Shown here: piece by piece, positions 56,225 through 64,000 of the stretch | Layout: each line of letters begins with the position of its first letter | Numbering within the stretch: position 1 is the first letter of the stretch | Assembly: GCF_015352955.1 (NCBI RefSeq) | Contig: NZ_JACYOX010000009.1 | Span: 62,001-126,000 of the forward strand | DNA: 64,000 bases | Source of the DNA: Noviherbaspirillum soli | GTDB lineage: Bacteria > Pseudomonadota > Gammaproteobacteria > Burkholderiales > Burkholderiaceae_D | Direction: 5' to 3' | Notes under the pieces: model-generated | The model's database searches: none | Told to the model about the DNA's origin: nothing | Seen by the model: the letters and a program-made list of their open reading frames with translations, nothing else | Position numbers and translations under genes: made by a program

Positions 56225-57549
56225 TAGAACAGTTCGTCCTTGGTGATCGATGCGAAGGCGTCGAAATAATCGGGGAAGGTCTTGGCCACGCACTTCGGAT
56301 CATTGATGCGGATGCGGCTGCCGCGCCGCGCTTCGCCGGTCAGCGATGCCAGCGAAAAGCACATGGCCATGCGGTGGTCGTCGTAGGTGTCGATCGCCGC
56401 CGGCAGAATGGTGGCCGGCGGCGTCACGCGCAGGTAATCGGCGCCCTCTTCCACCTCGGCGCCCAGCTTGCGCAGTTCGGTGGCCATGGCCGTCAGGCGG
56501 TCGGTTTCCTTGACCCGCCAGCTGCCGATATTGCGCAGCGTCGATGGGCCGTCGGCGTACAGCGCAGCCACCGCAATGGTCATCGCCGCATCCGGTATGT
56601 GGTTGAAGTCGGCGTCGATCGCCTTGAGCGCGCCATTGGAACGCGCCTCCACCCAGTTCTCGCCCATGCTGATCGACGCGCCCATCCGCTCCAGCGCCTC
56701 GACGAAGCGCAGGTCGCCCTGGATGCTGTCGCGCCCCACGCCCTCCACCCTGACCGGGCCGCCCGCGATCGCGCCGGCGGCAAGGAAATAGGAGGCAGAG
56801 GAGGCGTCGCCCTCGACATGGATGCTGCCCGGGCTGGCATAGCGCGCGCCGGCCGGCACCGTGAAGGATTGCCAGCCTTCGCGCTCGACTTCGACGCCGA
56901 AGCGGCGCATCAGGTTCAGCGTGATTTCGATATAGGGCTTGGAGATCAGTTCTCCGACCACGTTGATCGTGACCGGCTGCTCGCGCGCCATCAGCGGCGC
57001 GGCCATCAGCAAGGCCGTCAGGAACTGGCTTGATACATTGCCGCGCACCGCCATCCGGTAGGTATGGATCATGCCGCGCTGGATATGCAGCGGTGGATAG
57101 CCGACCTCGCCGGTATAGGCAATCCGCGCACCGACCGCATTGAGCGCGTCGACCAGGTCGCCGATCGGCCGCTCATGCATGCGTGCCACGCCATGCAGCG
57201 TGTAGTCGCCGCCGGTGACGGCCAGCGCCGCCGTCAGCGGCCGGATCGCGGTGCCGGCATTGCCCATGAACAGGTCGGCCTGGTGGGTCGGAAATGCGCC
57301 GGCCACGCCATGCACCGTGTAGTCCTGGCTCTCGCCTGCCTGCTCCCAGCGCACGCCCAGCTTCTGCAAGGCCATCAGCATCACATGGGTGTCGTCGGAG
57401 GCCAGCAGTTCACGAATGTCCGTCGTGCCCTCGGCCAGCGCTGCCAGCAGCAGCGTGCGGTTGGAAATGCTTTTCGAGCCGGGCAGCCTGACCGTGCCAG
57501 CAGCATGGATTGCCGGCTGCAGGTCGAGTGTATGGGGATAGCGCTTCAT
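56224..57549 (-). CDS. aroA: 3-phosphoshikimate 1-carboxyvinyltransferase (EPSP synthase)
   Basis: Shikimate pathway step 6. 441 residues. [20 protein letters not shown] near 22-41, [19 protein letters not shown] near 92-110, and [20 protein letters not shown] near 345. LFMGNAGTA is the class I form, so glyphosate-sensitive type. Overlaps tyrA by one base (TGATG). Confidence 0.97.
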   Translation of the reverse strand: MKRYPHTLDLQPAIHAAGTVRLPGSKSISNRTLLLAALAEGTTDIRELLASDDTHVMLMALQKLGVRWEQAGESQDYTVHGVAGAFPTHQADLFMGNAGTAIRPLTAALAVTGGDYTLHGVARMHERPIGDLVDALNAVGARIAYTGEVGYPPLHIQRGMIHTYRMAVRGNVSSQFLTALLMAAPLMAREQPVTINVVGELISKPYIEITLNLMRRFGVEVEREGWQSFTVPAGARYASPGSIHVEGDASSASYFLAAGAIAGGPVRVEGVGRDSIQGDLRFVEALERMGASISMGENWVEARSNGALKAIDADFNHIPDAAMTIAVAALYADGPSTLRNIGSWRVKETDRLTAMATELRKLGAEVEEGADYLRVTPPATILPAAIDTYDDHRMAMCFSLASLTGEARRGSRIRINDPKCVAKTFPDYFDAFASITKDELF

Positions 57550-58460
57550 CAGTCACCGCCTTGTCTTGTTTGCTTTTCCGTGGCTTCGATGGTGCTGATC
57601 CAGTCGTGCCGCGCTTTCTGTGCATTCGCATACACTGCCTCCAGCGCAGCGCCGTCGGCGTCAGCCAGCATGGTACGCAGCCGCTTGAGCTGTGCCAGGT
57701 AAGCATCGAGCTCGACCAGCATCGCATCCTGGTTGGCCAGCGTAATGTCGCGCCACATTTCCGGCGAGGAGCCGGCAATGCGGGTGAAGTCACGGAAACC
57801 GCTAGCGGCATACTGGAACAGCAGGCCGGCATGCGGCTTGCGGGCTATGTCATCCACCAGCGCATAGGCCAGCAGATGCGGCAGATGGCTGACGGCAGCA
57901 AAGACGCGGTCATGTTCTTCGGGAGTCAAGGCATGGATCACCGCGCCGCATTGCCGCCAGGCCTGGGCTACCCGCTCGACATCTTCGCTGGCGTTTTCGG
58001 GCAAGGCGGCCAGCACCACTTTCTTGCCCACGTACAGGTCGACAAGCGCCGCATCCGGGCCGTTCTGCTCGCGTCCCGCGATCGGATGGCCGGGCACGAA
58101 ACAGGCAATCCTGCTGCCCAGCGCAGCACGCGCCGCCGCCACCACGTCGGTCTTGGTGCTGCCGGCGTCGGTGACCACGGTACCGGGCCCCAGATGCGGC
58201 TGGATGGACGCCAGGATCGCTCCGGTCTGCGCCACAGGCGCTGCAATCAGCACCAGGTCGGCGCCATCGACCGCCTCGGCCGGCGATGTGGTGCAGGCAT
58301 CGATGATGCCCAGTGCGCGCGCCCGCTCCAGAGACTGCCGGGTACGTCCGGCGCCGACGATCTGCCCGGCGGCGCCGGCCTTCTTCAGCGCCAGCGCGAA
58401 GGAGCCGCCAATCAGGCCAACGCCAAAAATGGCGATCTTGCGAAACAGTGGTGGCGTCAT
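57549..58460 (-). CDS. tyrA: Prephenate dehydrogenase family protein
   Basis: Tyrosine branch: NAD(P)-dependent oxidation of prephenate or arogenate. 303 residues from ATG 58460. [19 protein letters not shown] near 8-26, [16 protein letters not shown], and [17 protein letters not shown] with the catalytic His. The upstream extension to 58562 overlaps hisC and is not conserved. No mutase or ACT domain. Confidence 0.94.
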   Translation of the reverse strand: MTPPLFRKIAIFGVGLIGGSFALALKKAGAAGQIVGAGRTRQSLERARALGIIDACTTSPAEAVDGADLVLIAAPVAQTGAILASIQPHLGPGTVVTDAGSTKTDVVAAARAALGSRIACFVPGHPIAGREQNGPDAALVDLYVGKKVVLAALPENASEDVERVAQAWRQCGAVIHALTPEEHDRVFAAVSHLPHLLAYALVDDIARKPHAGLLFQYAASGFRDFTRIAGSSPEMWRDITLANQDAMLVELDAYLAQLKRLRTMLADADGAALEAVYANAQKARHDWISTIEATEKQTRQGGD

Positions 58461-58483
58461 GCCTTGCTCCCGCTGCGAACCGG

Positions 58484-59593
58484 TCACTCGGCCAACGCCT
58501 TCTTCAGCGCATTCAGGAACGCCGCGTTTTCCTGCGGCAGTCCGATGGAAATCCGCAGCCACTGCGGCAGGCCGTAGTTGTTGACCGGCCGCACGATCAC
58601 GCCCTGCTTCAGCAAGGCCAGATTGACGCGACTGCCGGCGGCGTCGTCATTGCCCGCCTTCATCAGCACGAAGTTGCCGTAGGACGGCACGTACTCGATG
58701 CCCATTTCATCAAATGCCTCGGTCAGCTGGACATAGCCAGCCGCATTCATCTGCGCGCTCTTGTGCAGGAATTCCTTGTCGTTCAGGGCCGCGATTGCCG
58801 CCGCCTGCGCCAGGCTGTTGACGTTGAACGGCTGGCGTATCCGGTTCAGCAGATCGGTCAACTGCGGCTGGGCGATCGCGAAGCCGACACGCAGGCCGGC
58901 CAGGCCGTAAGCCTTGGACATGGTGCGCGACACCAGCAGGTTGGGGAAACGCCTCACCCATTCAACCGACTCGTACTGCAGCTGCGGCGCCAGGTATTCG
59001 TTGTAGGCCTCATCCAGCACCACCACCACTTCAGGCGGCACCGCGACCAGGAATTTCTCGATGTCGGCAGCAGGCACGAAGGTGCCGGTCGGATTGTTGG
59101 GATTGGCTATGAAGACCAGCCGCGTGTCAGCCGTGATGGCACGCGCCATGGCGCCCAGGTCATGGCCATAGTTCACCGACGGCACCACGATGGCCCGCGC
59201 GCCCACGCCCTGGGTTGCCAGTGCATAGACGGCGAACGAATACTCGGAATAGACGATGGACTGCTGCGGCTGCACGAAGGCATGCGCGGCTAGCTCAAGG
59301 ATGTCGTTGCTGCCATTGCCCAGCGTGATCCAGTCTTCAGGCACCTGGTATTTCTCGCTGATGGCCTTCTTCAGCTCGAAGCCGTTGGCGTCGGGATAGC
59401 GGCCGATGTCGGACACCGCCGCCAGCATGGCCTGGCGCGCCGATTCCGGCATGCCCAGCGGATTTTCATTGGAGGCCAGCTTGACGATGCCCGCCTCGTC
59501 CAGGCCGAATTCACGGGCCACTTCGGAAATCGGCTTGCCGGCCTGGTAAGGCGCCAGTCGGCGTACATATTCGGGTCCAAATTCTGTAGGCAT
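58484..59593 (-). CDS. hisC: Histidinol-phosphate aminotransferase
   Basis: PLP aminotransferase of 369 residues. VKLASNENPLGMPESA near 37-52, NPNNPTGTF near 165, and the PLP lysine in SRTMSKAYGLAGLRVGFA near 220. In this cluster between tyrA and pheA such enzymes (HisC2) often also transaminate prephenate or phenylpyruvate; a dual role is inference. Confidence 0.94.
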   Translation of the reverse strand: MPTEFGPEYVRRLAPYQAGKPISEVAREFGLDEAGIVKLASNENPLGMPESARQAMLAAVSDIGRYPDANGFELKKAISEKYQVPEDWITLGNGSNDILELAAHAFVQPQQSIVYSEYSFAVYALATQGVGARAIVVPSVNYGHDLGAMARAITADTRLVFIANPNNPTGTFVPAADIEKFLVAVPPEVVVVLDEAYNEYLAPQLQYESVEWVRRFPNLLVSRTMSKAYGLAGLRVGFAIAQPQLTDLLNRIRQPFNVNSLAQAAAIAALNDKEFLHKSAQMNAAGYVQLTEAFDEMGIEYVPSYGNFVLMKAGNDDAAGSRVNLALLKQGVIVRPVNNYGLPQWLRISIGLPQENAAFLNALKKALAE

Positions 59594-59670
59594 GATGATC
59601 TGTAATTCAGTGGTTGACTTGACAGCAGCAGGATGCAGGCGTCACGCGGCGAACAAGCGCCGCCGGCGCG

Positions 59671-60747
59671 CTAGGACAGGCTGCAGGGATAGGAACCCAG
59701 CACCTTGAAGAAGGCCGCGTTTTCCTTCAGTTCGGCCAGGGCTTTTGCCATGCGCTCATCGTCGCAATGGCCTTCGACATCGACGTAGAAATAGTATTCC
59801 CAGGTACCCATGCGGGCAGGCCGCGACTCAAAGCGCGTCATGGACACGCCATGCTTGGCCAGCGGCGCCAGCAGGTTGTAGACCGCGCCCGCCTTGTTGG
59901 CCACCGACAGCACCAGCGAGGTATGGTCATGCCCGCTTGGCGCCGTGCGCAGCCGGCCGATCACGGCAAAACGGGTACGGTTGTGCGGATCGTCCTGGAT
60001 ATGCGCATTGACCACCTGGAGGCCATGCTTTTCGCCGGCGATCTCGCCAGCGATCGCCGCCACCCCCGGGTTCCCGGCGGCCAGGCGCGCCGCTTCGCCA
60101 TTGGACGATACCGGATTGCGCTGGATGGATGGATAGTGCTGGTTCAGCCAGGCCTGGCACTGCGCCAGCGCCTGGGGATGCGCGCAGATCTGGTTGACGC
60201 CTTCCATCGAACCGCTTTTCGTCATCAGGCTGTGGTGCACCGGCAGCGAAACCTCGCCGCTGATGGCCAGCGGCGTCTGCAGCAGCAGGTCGAGCGTGCG
60301 ATTGATCGCGCCCTCGGTGGAATTCTCCACCGGCACCACGCCGAATTCGGCAGTGCCGGCCTCGGCCGCGCGAAACACTTCATCGATCGATGCGCACGGC
60401 ATGCCTTCCACCGCATGGCCGAATTGCTGGTACACGGCCTGCTCGCTGAAGGTGCCAACCGGACCGAGATAAGCCACGGTGACCCGCTTCTCCAGGGCCC
60501 GGCAGGCCGACATGATCTCGCGGAAGATGGTCTGCACATCGCCATCCGCCAGCGGACCGGGATTGCGCTGCGCCGCATTGCGCAGCACCTGCAGTTCCCG
60601 TTCCGGCCGGAACACCGGCGCATTCGTTTCCGCCTTCACATGCCCGACCTCCTGGGCCACGCCGGCGCGCTGATTCAACAGGTCGAGAATCTGTCTGTCG
60701 ATTGCGTCGATGCGTTCCCGCAGCGGGATCAGCTTGTCATCACTCAT
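59671..60747 (-). CDS. pheA: Bifunctional chorismate mutase/prephenate dehydratase
   Basis: Phenylalanine branch. 358 residues: chorismate mutase about 1-90 (LRERIDAIDRQILDLLNQRAG), prephenate dehydratase about 95-275 (YLGPVGTFSEQAVYQQFG; VPVENSTEGAINRTLDLL), and a C-terminal ACT domain (about 285-355) with the Phe-binding ESRP motif in MTRFESRPARMGTWEYYF. It is 26 nt from gyrA; serC, usual between them, is absent. Confidence 0.97.
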   Translation of the reverse strand: MSDDKLIPLRERIDAIDRQILDLLNQRAGVAQEVGHVKAETNAPVFRPERELQVLRNAAQRNPGPLADGDVQTIFREIMSACRALEKRVTVAYLGPVGTFSEQAVYQQFGHAVEGMPCASIDEVFRAAEAGTAEFGVVPVENSTEGAINRTLDLLLQTPLAISGEVSLPVHHSLMTKSGSMEGVNQICAHPQALAQCQAWLNQHYPSIQRNPVSSNGEAARLAAGNPGVAAIAGEIAGEKHGLQVVNAHIQDDPHNRTRFAVIGRLRTAPSGHDHTSLVLSVANKAGAVYNLLAPLAKHGVSMTRFESRPARMGTWEYYFYVDVEGHCDDERMAKALAELKENAAFFKVLGSYPCSLS

Positions 60748-60773
60748 GTCCTGGTTCCTCGCGCCCGCCTGGT

Positions 60774-63410
60774 TTATTCCTGTTCCGCCACCGGAGTGTC
60801 GGGAGCCTCGGGATTGTCTTCATCCGCCTCGGCCACATCCGATTCCACGATCCGCTGCAAGCCCGACAGATGGGTACCGTCTTCCACTGCAATCAGGGTT
60901 ACGCCCTGGGTGGCGCGGCCCATTTCACGGATTTCGGCAACCCGCGTGCGGATCAGCACGCCGCCGGTCGTGATGAGCAGGATCTCGTCGTTGGCATCGA
61001 CCAGCGTCGCCGCCACCACCTTGCCATTGCGCTCGCTGGTCTGGATAGCGATCATGCCCTTGGTGCCGCGGCCATGACGGGTGTATTCCGTGATCGGCGT
61101 ACGCTTGCCGTAGCCGTTCTCGGTCGCCGTCAGGACCGACTGCTGCTCGTTTTCCGCCACCAGCAGGGCAATGACCTGCTGCCCTTCTTCCAGGCTCATG
61201 CCGCGCACGCCGCGTGCGGTACGGCCCATCGGACGCACATCATTCTCGTCGAAGCGCACCGCCTTGCCGGAGTCGGAGAACAGCATCACGTCATGCTCGC
61301 CATCGGTCAGCGCCGCACCGATCAGGAAATCTCCTTCGTCGAGATCGACGGCAATGATGCCGGCCTTGCGGGGATTGCTGAAATCCGACAGCGGCGTCTT
61401 CTTGACCGTGCCCAGGCTGGTCGCCATGAAGATGTAATGATCTTCGGGGAAAGTACGGTTCTCGCCCGACAGCGGCAGCACGACGGTAATCTTCTCGCCG
61501 TCCTGCAGCGGGAACATATTGACGATGGGCCGGCCGCGCGAATTGCGCGAACCCTGCGGCACTTCCCACACCTTGAGCCAGTACAGCCGGCCGCGGTTGG
61601 AGAAGCACAATATATAGTCGTGGGTATTGGCGATGAAGATCTGGTCGATCCAGTCGTCATCCTTGGTCGCCATCGCCTGCTTGCCGCGGCCGCCGCGCTT
61701 CTGGGCGCGGTATTCCGAGACCGGCTGCGACTTCATGTAACCGGTGTGCGACAACGTGACCACCATGTCCTGCGGCGTGATCAGGTCTTCGGTGCCGAGG
61801 TCAGTGGCATTGTTCTCGATGGTCGAGCGACGCGGATCCTTGCCGCCGCCATATTCGTTGCGGGCCGCGGTCATCTCGTCGGTGATGATCGAAGTCACCC
61901 GCTCCGGCCGCGCCAGGATATCCAGCAGGTCGGCAATGGTTTCCATCACTTCGCGGTACTCGTTGACGATCTTGTCCTGCTCCAGGCCGGTCAGGCGCTG
62001 CAAGCGCATCTGCAGGATTTCCTGTGCCTGGTCATCCGACAGCTTGTACATGCCATCGGGCTGGATGCCGTAGTGGCGCGGCAGATTGGCCGGACGGAAG
62101 GCATCGATTCCGCCAACATTGTTCTCGCCGGTGCGGGCCAGCATTTCACGGACCATGGACGAGTCCCAGGCGCGCGCCATCAGCTCGCCCTTGGCCACCG
62201 GCGGCGTCGGCGCCGCCTTGATGATGGCGATGAAGTCGTCGATATTGGCCAGCGCCACTGCCAGGCCTTCCAGCAGATGGCCACGCTCGCGTGCCTTGCG
62301 CAATTCGAACACGGTGCGCCGCGTCACCACCTCGCGGCGGTGCGACAGGAAGGACTCGAGCAACTGCTTCAGGTTCAGCAGCTTGGGCTGACCGTCCACC
62401 AGCGCGACCATGTTCATGCCAAAGGTATCCTGCAACTGGGTCTGCTTGTACAGATTGTTGAGCACCACCTCGGCGACTTCGCCGCGCTTGAGCTCGATCA
62501 CCACGCGCATGCCGGACTTGTCGGACTCGTCGCGGATATCGGAAATACCTTCCAGCTTCTTGTCGCGCACCAGCTCGGCGATCCGCTCCAGCAGCGACTT
62601 CTTGTTTACCTGATAAGGCAGTTCATCGACGATGATCGCGGTGCGATGCTCCTTGCCGAACTCCTCGAAATGCGTCTTGGCGCGCATCACCACCCGGCCA
62701 CGGCCAGTGCGATAGCCGTCACGCACGCCGGAGATACCATAAATGATGCCGCCCGTCGGGAAATCGGGCGCCGGAATCCGCTCGATCAGCTCATCCACCG
62801 TGGCGTCGGGGTTGTGCAGCACATGCAGCGCACCATCGATGACTTCCGTGATGTTGTGCGGCGGGATATTGGTAGCCATACCCACTGCGATACCGGACGA
62901 GCCGTTGATCAGCAGATTGGGAATCCGGGTTGGCAGTACCGATGGCTCCTTTTCCTTGCCGTCGTAGTTGGGCACGAAGTCGACGGTTTCCTTGTCGATG
63001 TCTGCCAGCATCTCCCCGGCGATCTTGTCCAGCCGGCACTCGGTGTAGCGCATCGCCGCAGCGCCGTCGCCATCGACCGAGCCAAAGTTGCCCTGCCCGT
63101 CCACCAGCATATAGCGCAGGGAGAATGGCTGAGCCATCCGCACCAGCGTGTCGTAAATCGAAGCGTCGCCATGCGGGTGGTATTTACCCATGGTTTCGCC
63201 AACGACGCGCGCGCATTTCACGTAGGGCCGGTTCCACACATTGTTCATTTCATGCATGGAAAAGAGCACCCGCCTGTGCACCGGCTTCAAACCGTCCCGT
63301 ACATCCGGAAGCGCGCGCCCCACGATTACGCTCATCGCGTATTCGATGTAGCTCTTGCGCATCTCTTCTTCCAAAGAAATGGGAATAGTTTCTTTTGCGA
63401 ATAAATCCAT
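60774..63410 (-). CDS. gyrA: DNA gyrase subunit A
   Basis: Type II topoisomerase subunit. 878 residues, numbering equal to E. coli at the active site: catalytic Tyr122 in [16 protein letters not shown]. The quinolone pocket reads [17 protein letters not shown], so position 83 is Ala instead of Ser/Thr and 87 is Asp. The C-terminal pinwheel carries the GyrA box [11 protein letters not shown] near 560 and ends in an acidic tail ([18 protein letters not shown]). Confidence 0.98.
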   Translation of the reverse strand: MDLFAKETIPISLEEEMRKSYIEYAMSVIVGRALPDVRDGLKPVHRRVLFSMHEMNNVWNRPYVKCARVVGETMGKYHPHGDASIYDTLVRMAQPFSLRYMLVDGQGNFGSVDGDGAAAMRYTECRLDKIAGEMLADIDKETVDFVPNYDGKEKEPSVLPTRIPNLLINGSSGIAVGMATNIPPHNITEVIDGALHVLHNPDATVDELIERIPAPDFPTGGIIYGISGVRDGYRTGRGRVVMRAKTHFEEFGKEHRTAIIVDELPYQVNKKSLLERIAELVRDKKLEGISDIRDESDKSGMRVVIELKRGEVAEVVLNNLYKQTQLQDTFGMNMVALVDGQPKLLNLKQLLESFLSHRREVVTRRTVFELRKARERGHLLEGLAVALANIDDFIAIIKAAPTPPVAKGELMARAWDSSMVREMLARTGENNVGGIDAFRPANLPRHYGIQPDGMYKLSDDQAQEILQMRLQRLTGLEQDKIVNEYREVMETIADLLDILARPERVTSIITDEMTAARNEYGGGKDPRRSTIENNATDLGTEDLITPQDMVVTLSHTGYMKSQPVSEYRAQKRGGRGKQAMATKDDDWIDQIFIANTHDYILCFSNRGRLYWLKVWEVPQGSRNSRGRPIVNMFPLQDGEKITVVLPLSGENRTFPEDHYIFMATSLGTVKKTPLSDFSNPRKAGIIAVDLDEGDFLIGAALTDGEHDVMLFSDSGKAVRFDENDVRPMGRTARGVRGMSLEEGQQVIALLVAENEQQSVLTATENGYGKRTPITEYTRHGRGTKGMIAIQTSERNGKVVAATLVDANDEILLITTGGVLIRTRVAEIREMGRATQGVTLIAVEDGTHLSGLQRIVESDVAEADEDNPEAPDTPVAEQE

Positions 63411-63952
63411 GGGATGTTCAGCTCAACTGATTCAGGTTGGGATCGAGGCAAGCATCAGGGATCAACCCAGCCTCAAAACCCATCATTTTATCATGGTGCT
63501 GCGCATGGCAGTCGTTGCAGCGCGGGAAAGAGCTTGCCGGAGGAAAAAGTTTTCAACAAAGAAAGCATTGAATATGAATAACTAAACTGCCTTGCATATT
63601 GGTGATCAATAAGTCTACAAATGACAACAGTTTGCTATTTTGCAATACAAGAAAAGCCAGGAAGGGCAAAATAACAGGAAGTTGGACGTCAGAAGAAAGC
63701 AGTCATTCCCTGGCCTGCCCGAAGACGTTGCATAAAAACCACAAAGTATCAAAATCGTGGTTTAGGCTATTTGACAAGCCCCGTCTGGGACATCAGCCTG
63801 TGGCAAAATGTAGGTTAGTTAAGATCATTGCATATGGTCAATTCTCTATATGTAATGGCCTAAACCGCATGGTATTATCCGTTCACCAACTATTTTGATG
63901 TGTCGATTTGTTGCGCAGTTCATCTGCGGATATCTCACCCGAGAGGAGAAAC
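63411..63952. other. Long AT-rich region between gyrA and the OmpA-like gene
   Basis: 542 nt between divergent genes. Contains the gyrA promoter side (left) and the leader of the OmpA-like gene (right). A TTGACA at 63771 has no matching -10 at normal spacing. No credible ORF, hairpin or tRNA seen. Confidence 0.4.
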
Positions 63953-64000
63953 ATGAATAAATTAGGAAAACTCGTCTTCGCTGCGTCCGCAGTCGTGGCT
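63953..64000 (+). CDS. OmpA-family outer membrane protein (first 16 codons only)
   Basis: Starts MNKLGKLVFAASAVVA, the beginning of a signal peptide, after a strong GAGAGGAG ribosome site; it runs off the window edge. An OmpA-family gene commonly follows gyrA divergently in Oxalobacteraceae and related Burkholderiales, so the call is mainly from context. Confidence 0.55.
   Translation, partial: MNKLGKLVFAASAVVA

Noticed and set aside
60702..63404. 900-codon open frame on the plus strand opposite gyrA
   Set aside because: Composition is His/Arg/Gln/Asp-rich and without domains. It is the antisense shadow of gyrA, produced by GC-rich codon bias.
63771..63809. Promoter TTGACA ... before the OmpA-like gene
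   Set aside because: No -10 box at 16-18 nt; the CAAAAT further on is 27 nt away.

Overview
The window looks like a chromosomal segment of a betaproteobacterium of the Oxalobacteraceae (Herbaspirillum/Noviherbaspirillum-like). This rests on the order gyrA-pheA-hisC-tyrA-aroA-cmk-rpsA-ihfB-lapA-lapB-rfaE1 at the right, thiL-pgpA and pncC-pyrF in the middle, groESL with a CIRCE operator, and the general GC-rich codon use. No rRNA, tRNA or CRISPR array was found. Genus-level placement is inference.

Layout. 1-7.7 kb: the 3' end of arfB, a composite of nested palindromes, an MBL-fold hydrolase, a small unknown gene, then a late flagellar cluster (fliS on the minus strand, divergent from fliC-flaG-fliD-fliT, with FliA-type promoters for fliS and fliC) and the SMR exporter sugE/gdx. 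7.7-14.6 kb: a second palindrome composite, maeB, a peroxide-defence set (rubrerythrin, rubredoxin, rubredoxin reductase), a 167-bp MITE-like palindrome, thiL and pgpA. 14.7-22.1 kb: an AT-richer block bordered by a wrecked IS5-family transposase. It holds a branched-chain-amino-acid-type ABC importer operon ending in a DUF1445 (D-glutamate cyclase-like) gene, and an orphan TRAP binding protein. It separates pgpA from pncC-pyrF, which are usually neighbours in this group.

22-35.7 kb: pncC, pyrF, a LemA/TPM envelope cluster, dacB, ohrR-ohr with a clear operator, an ornithine-cyclodeaminase-like gene, a periplasmic-aldehyde-oxidase-like operon (paoABC type) and groESL. 35.8-37.9 kb: an AT-rich two-gene cassette that looks like a type III secretion chaperone plus a multi-pass membrane effector, without any secretion apparatus nearby. 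38-50.7 kb: rbgA, an HDAC-family deacetylase, a moxR-DUF58-transglutaminase-mltB operon, a complementary pair of bacterioferritin subunits, a decayed TonB receptor, yaeQ, DUF1415, a small HTH protein, cysM and a comEA-like gene. 50.7-64 kb: LPS control (rfaE1, lapB, lapA), ihfB, rpsA, cmk and the aromatic/histidine biosynthesis genes through gyrA, then the first codons of an OmpA-like gene.

The strongest candidates for something new are the orphan chaperone/effector pair (35.85-37.90 kb), the importer plus DUF1445 island, the two ~108-bp paired-palindrome units, the long palindrome at 12.9 kb, and the split-function bacterioferritin pair. All function assignments are from reading motifs by eye; no database search was run.
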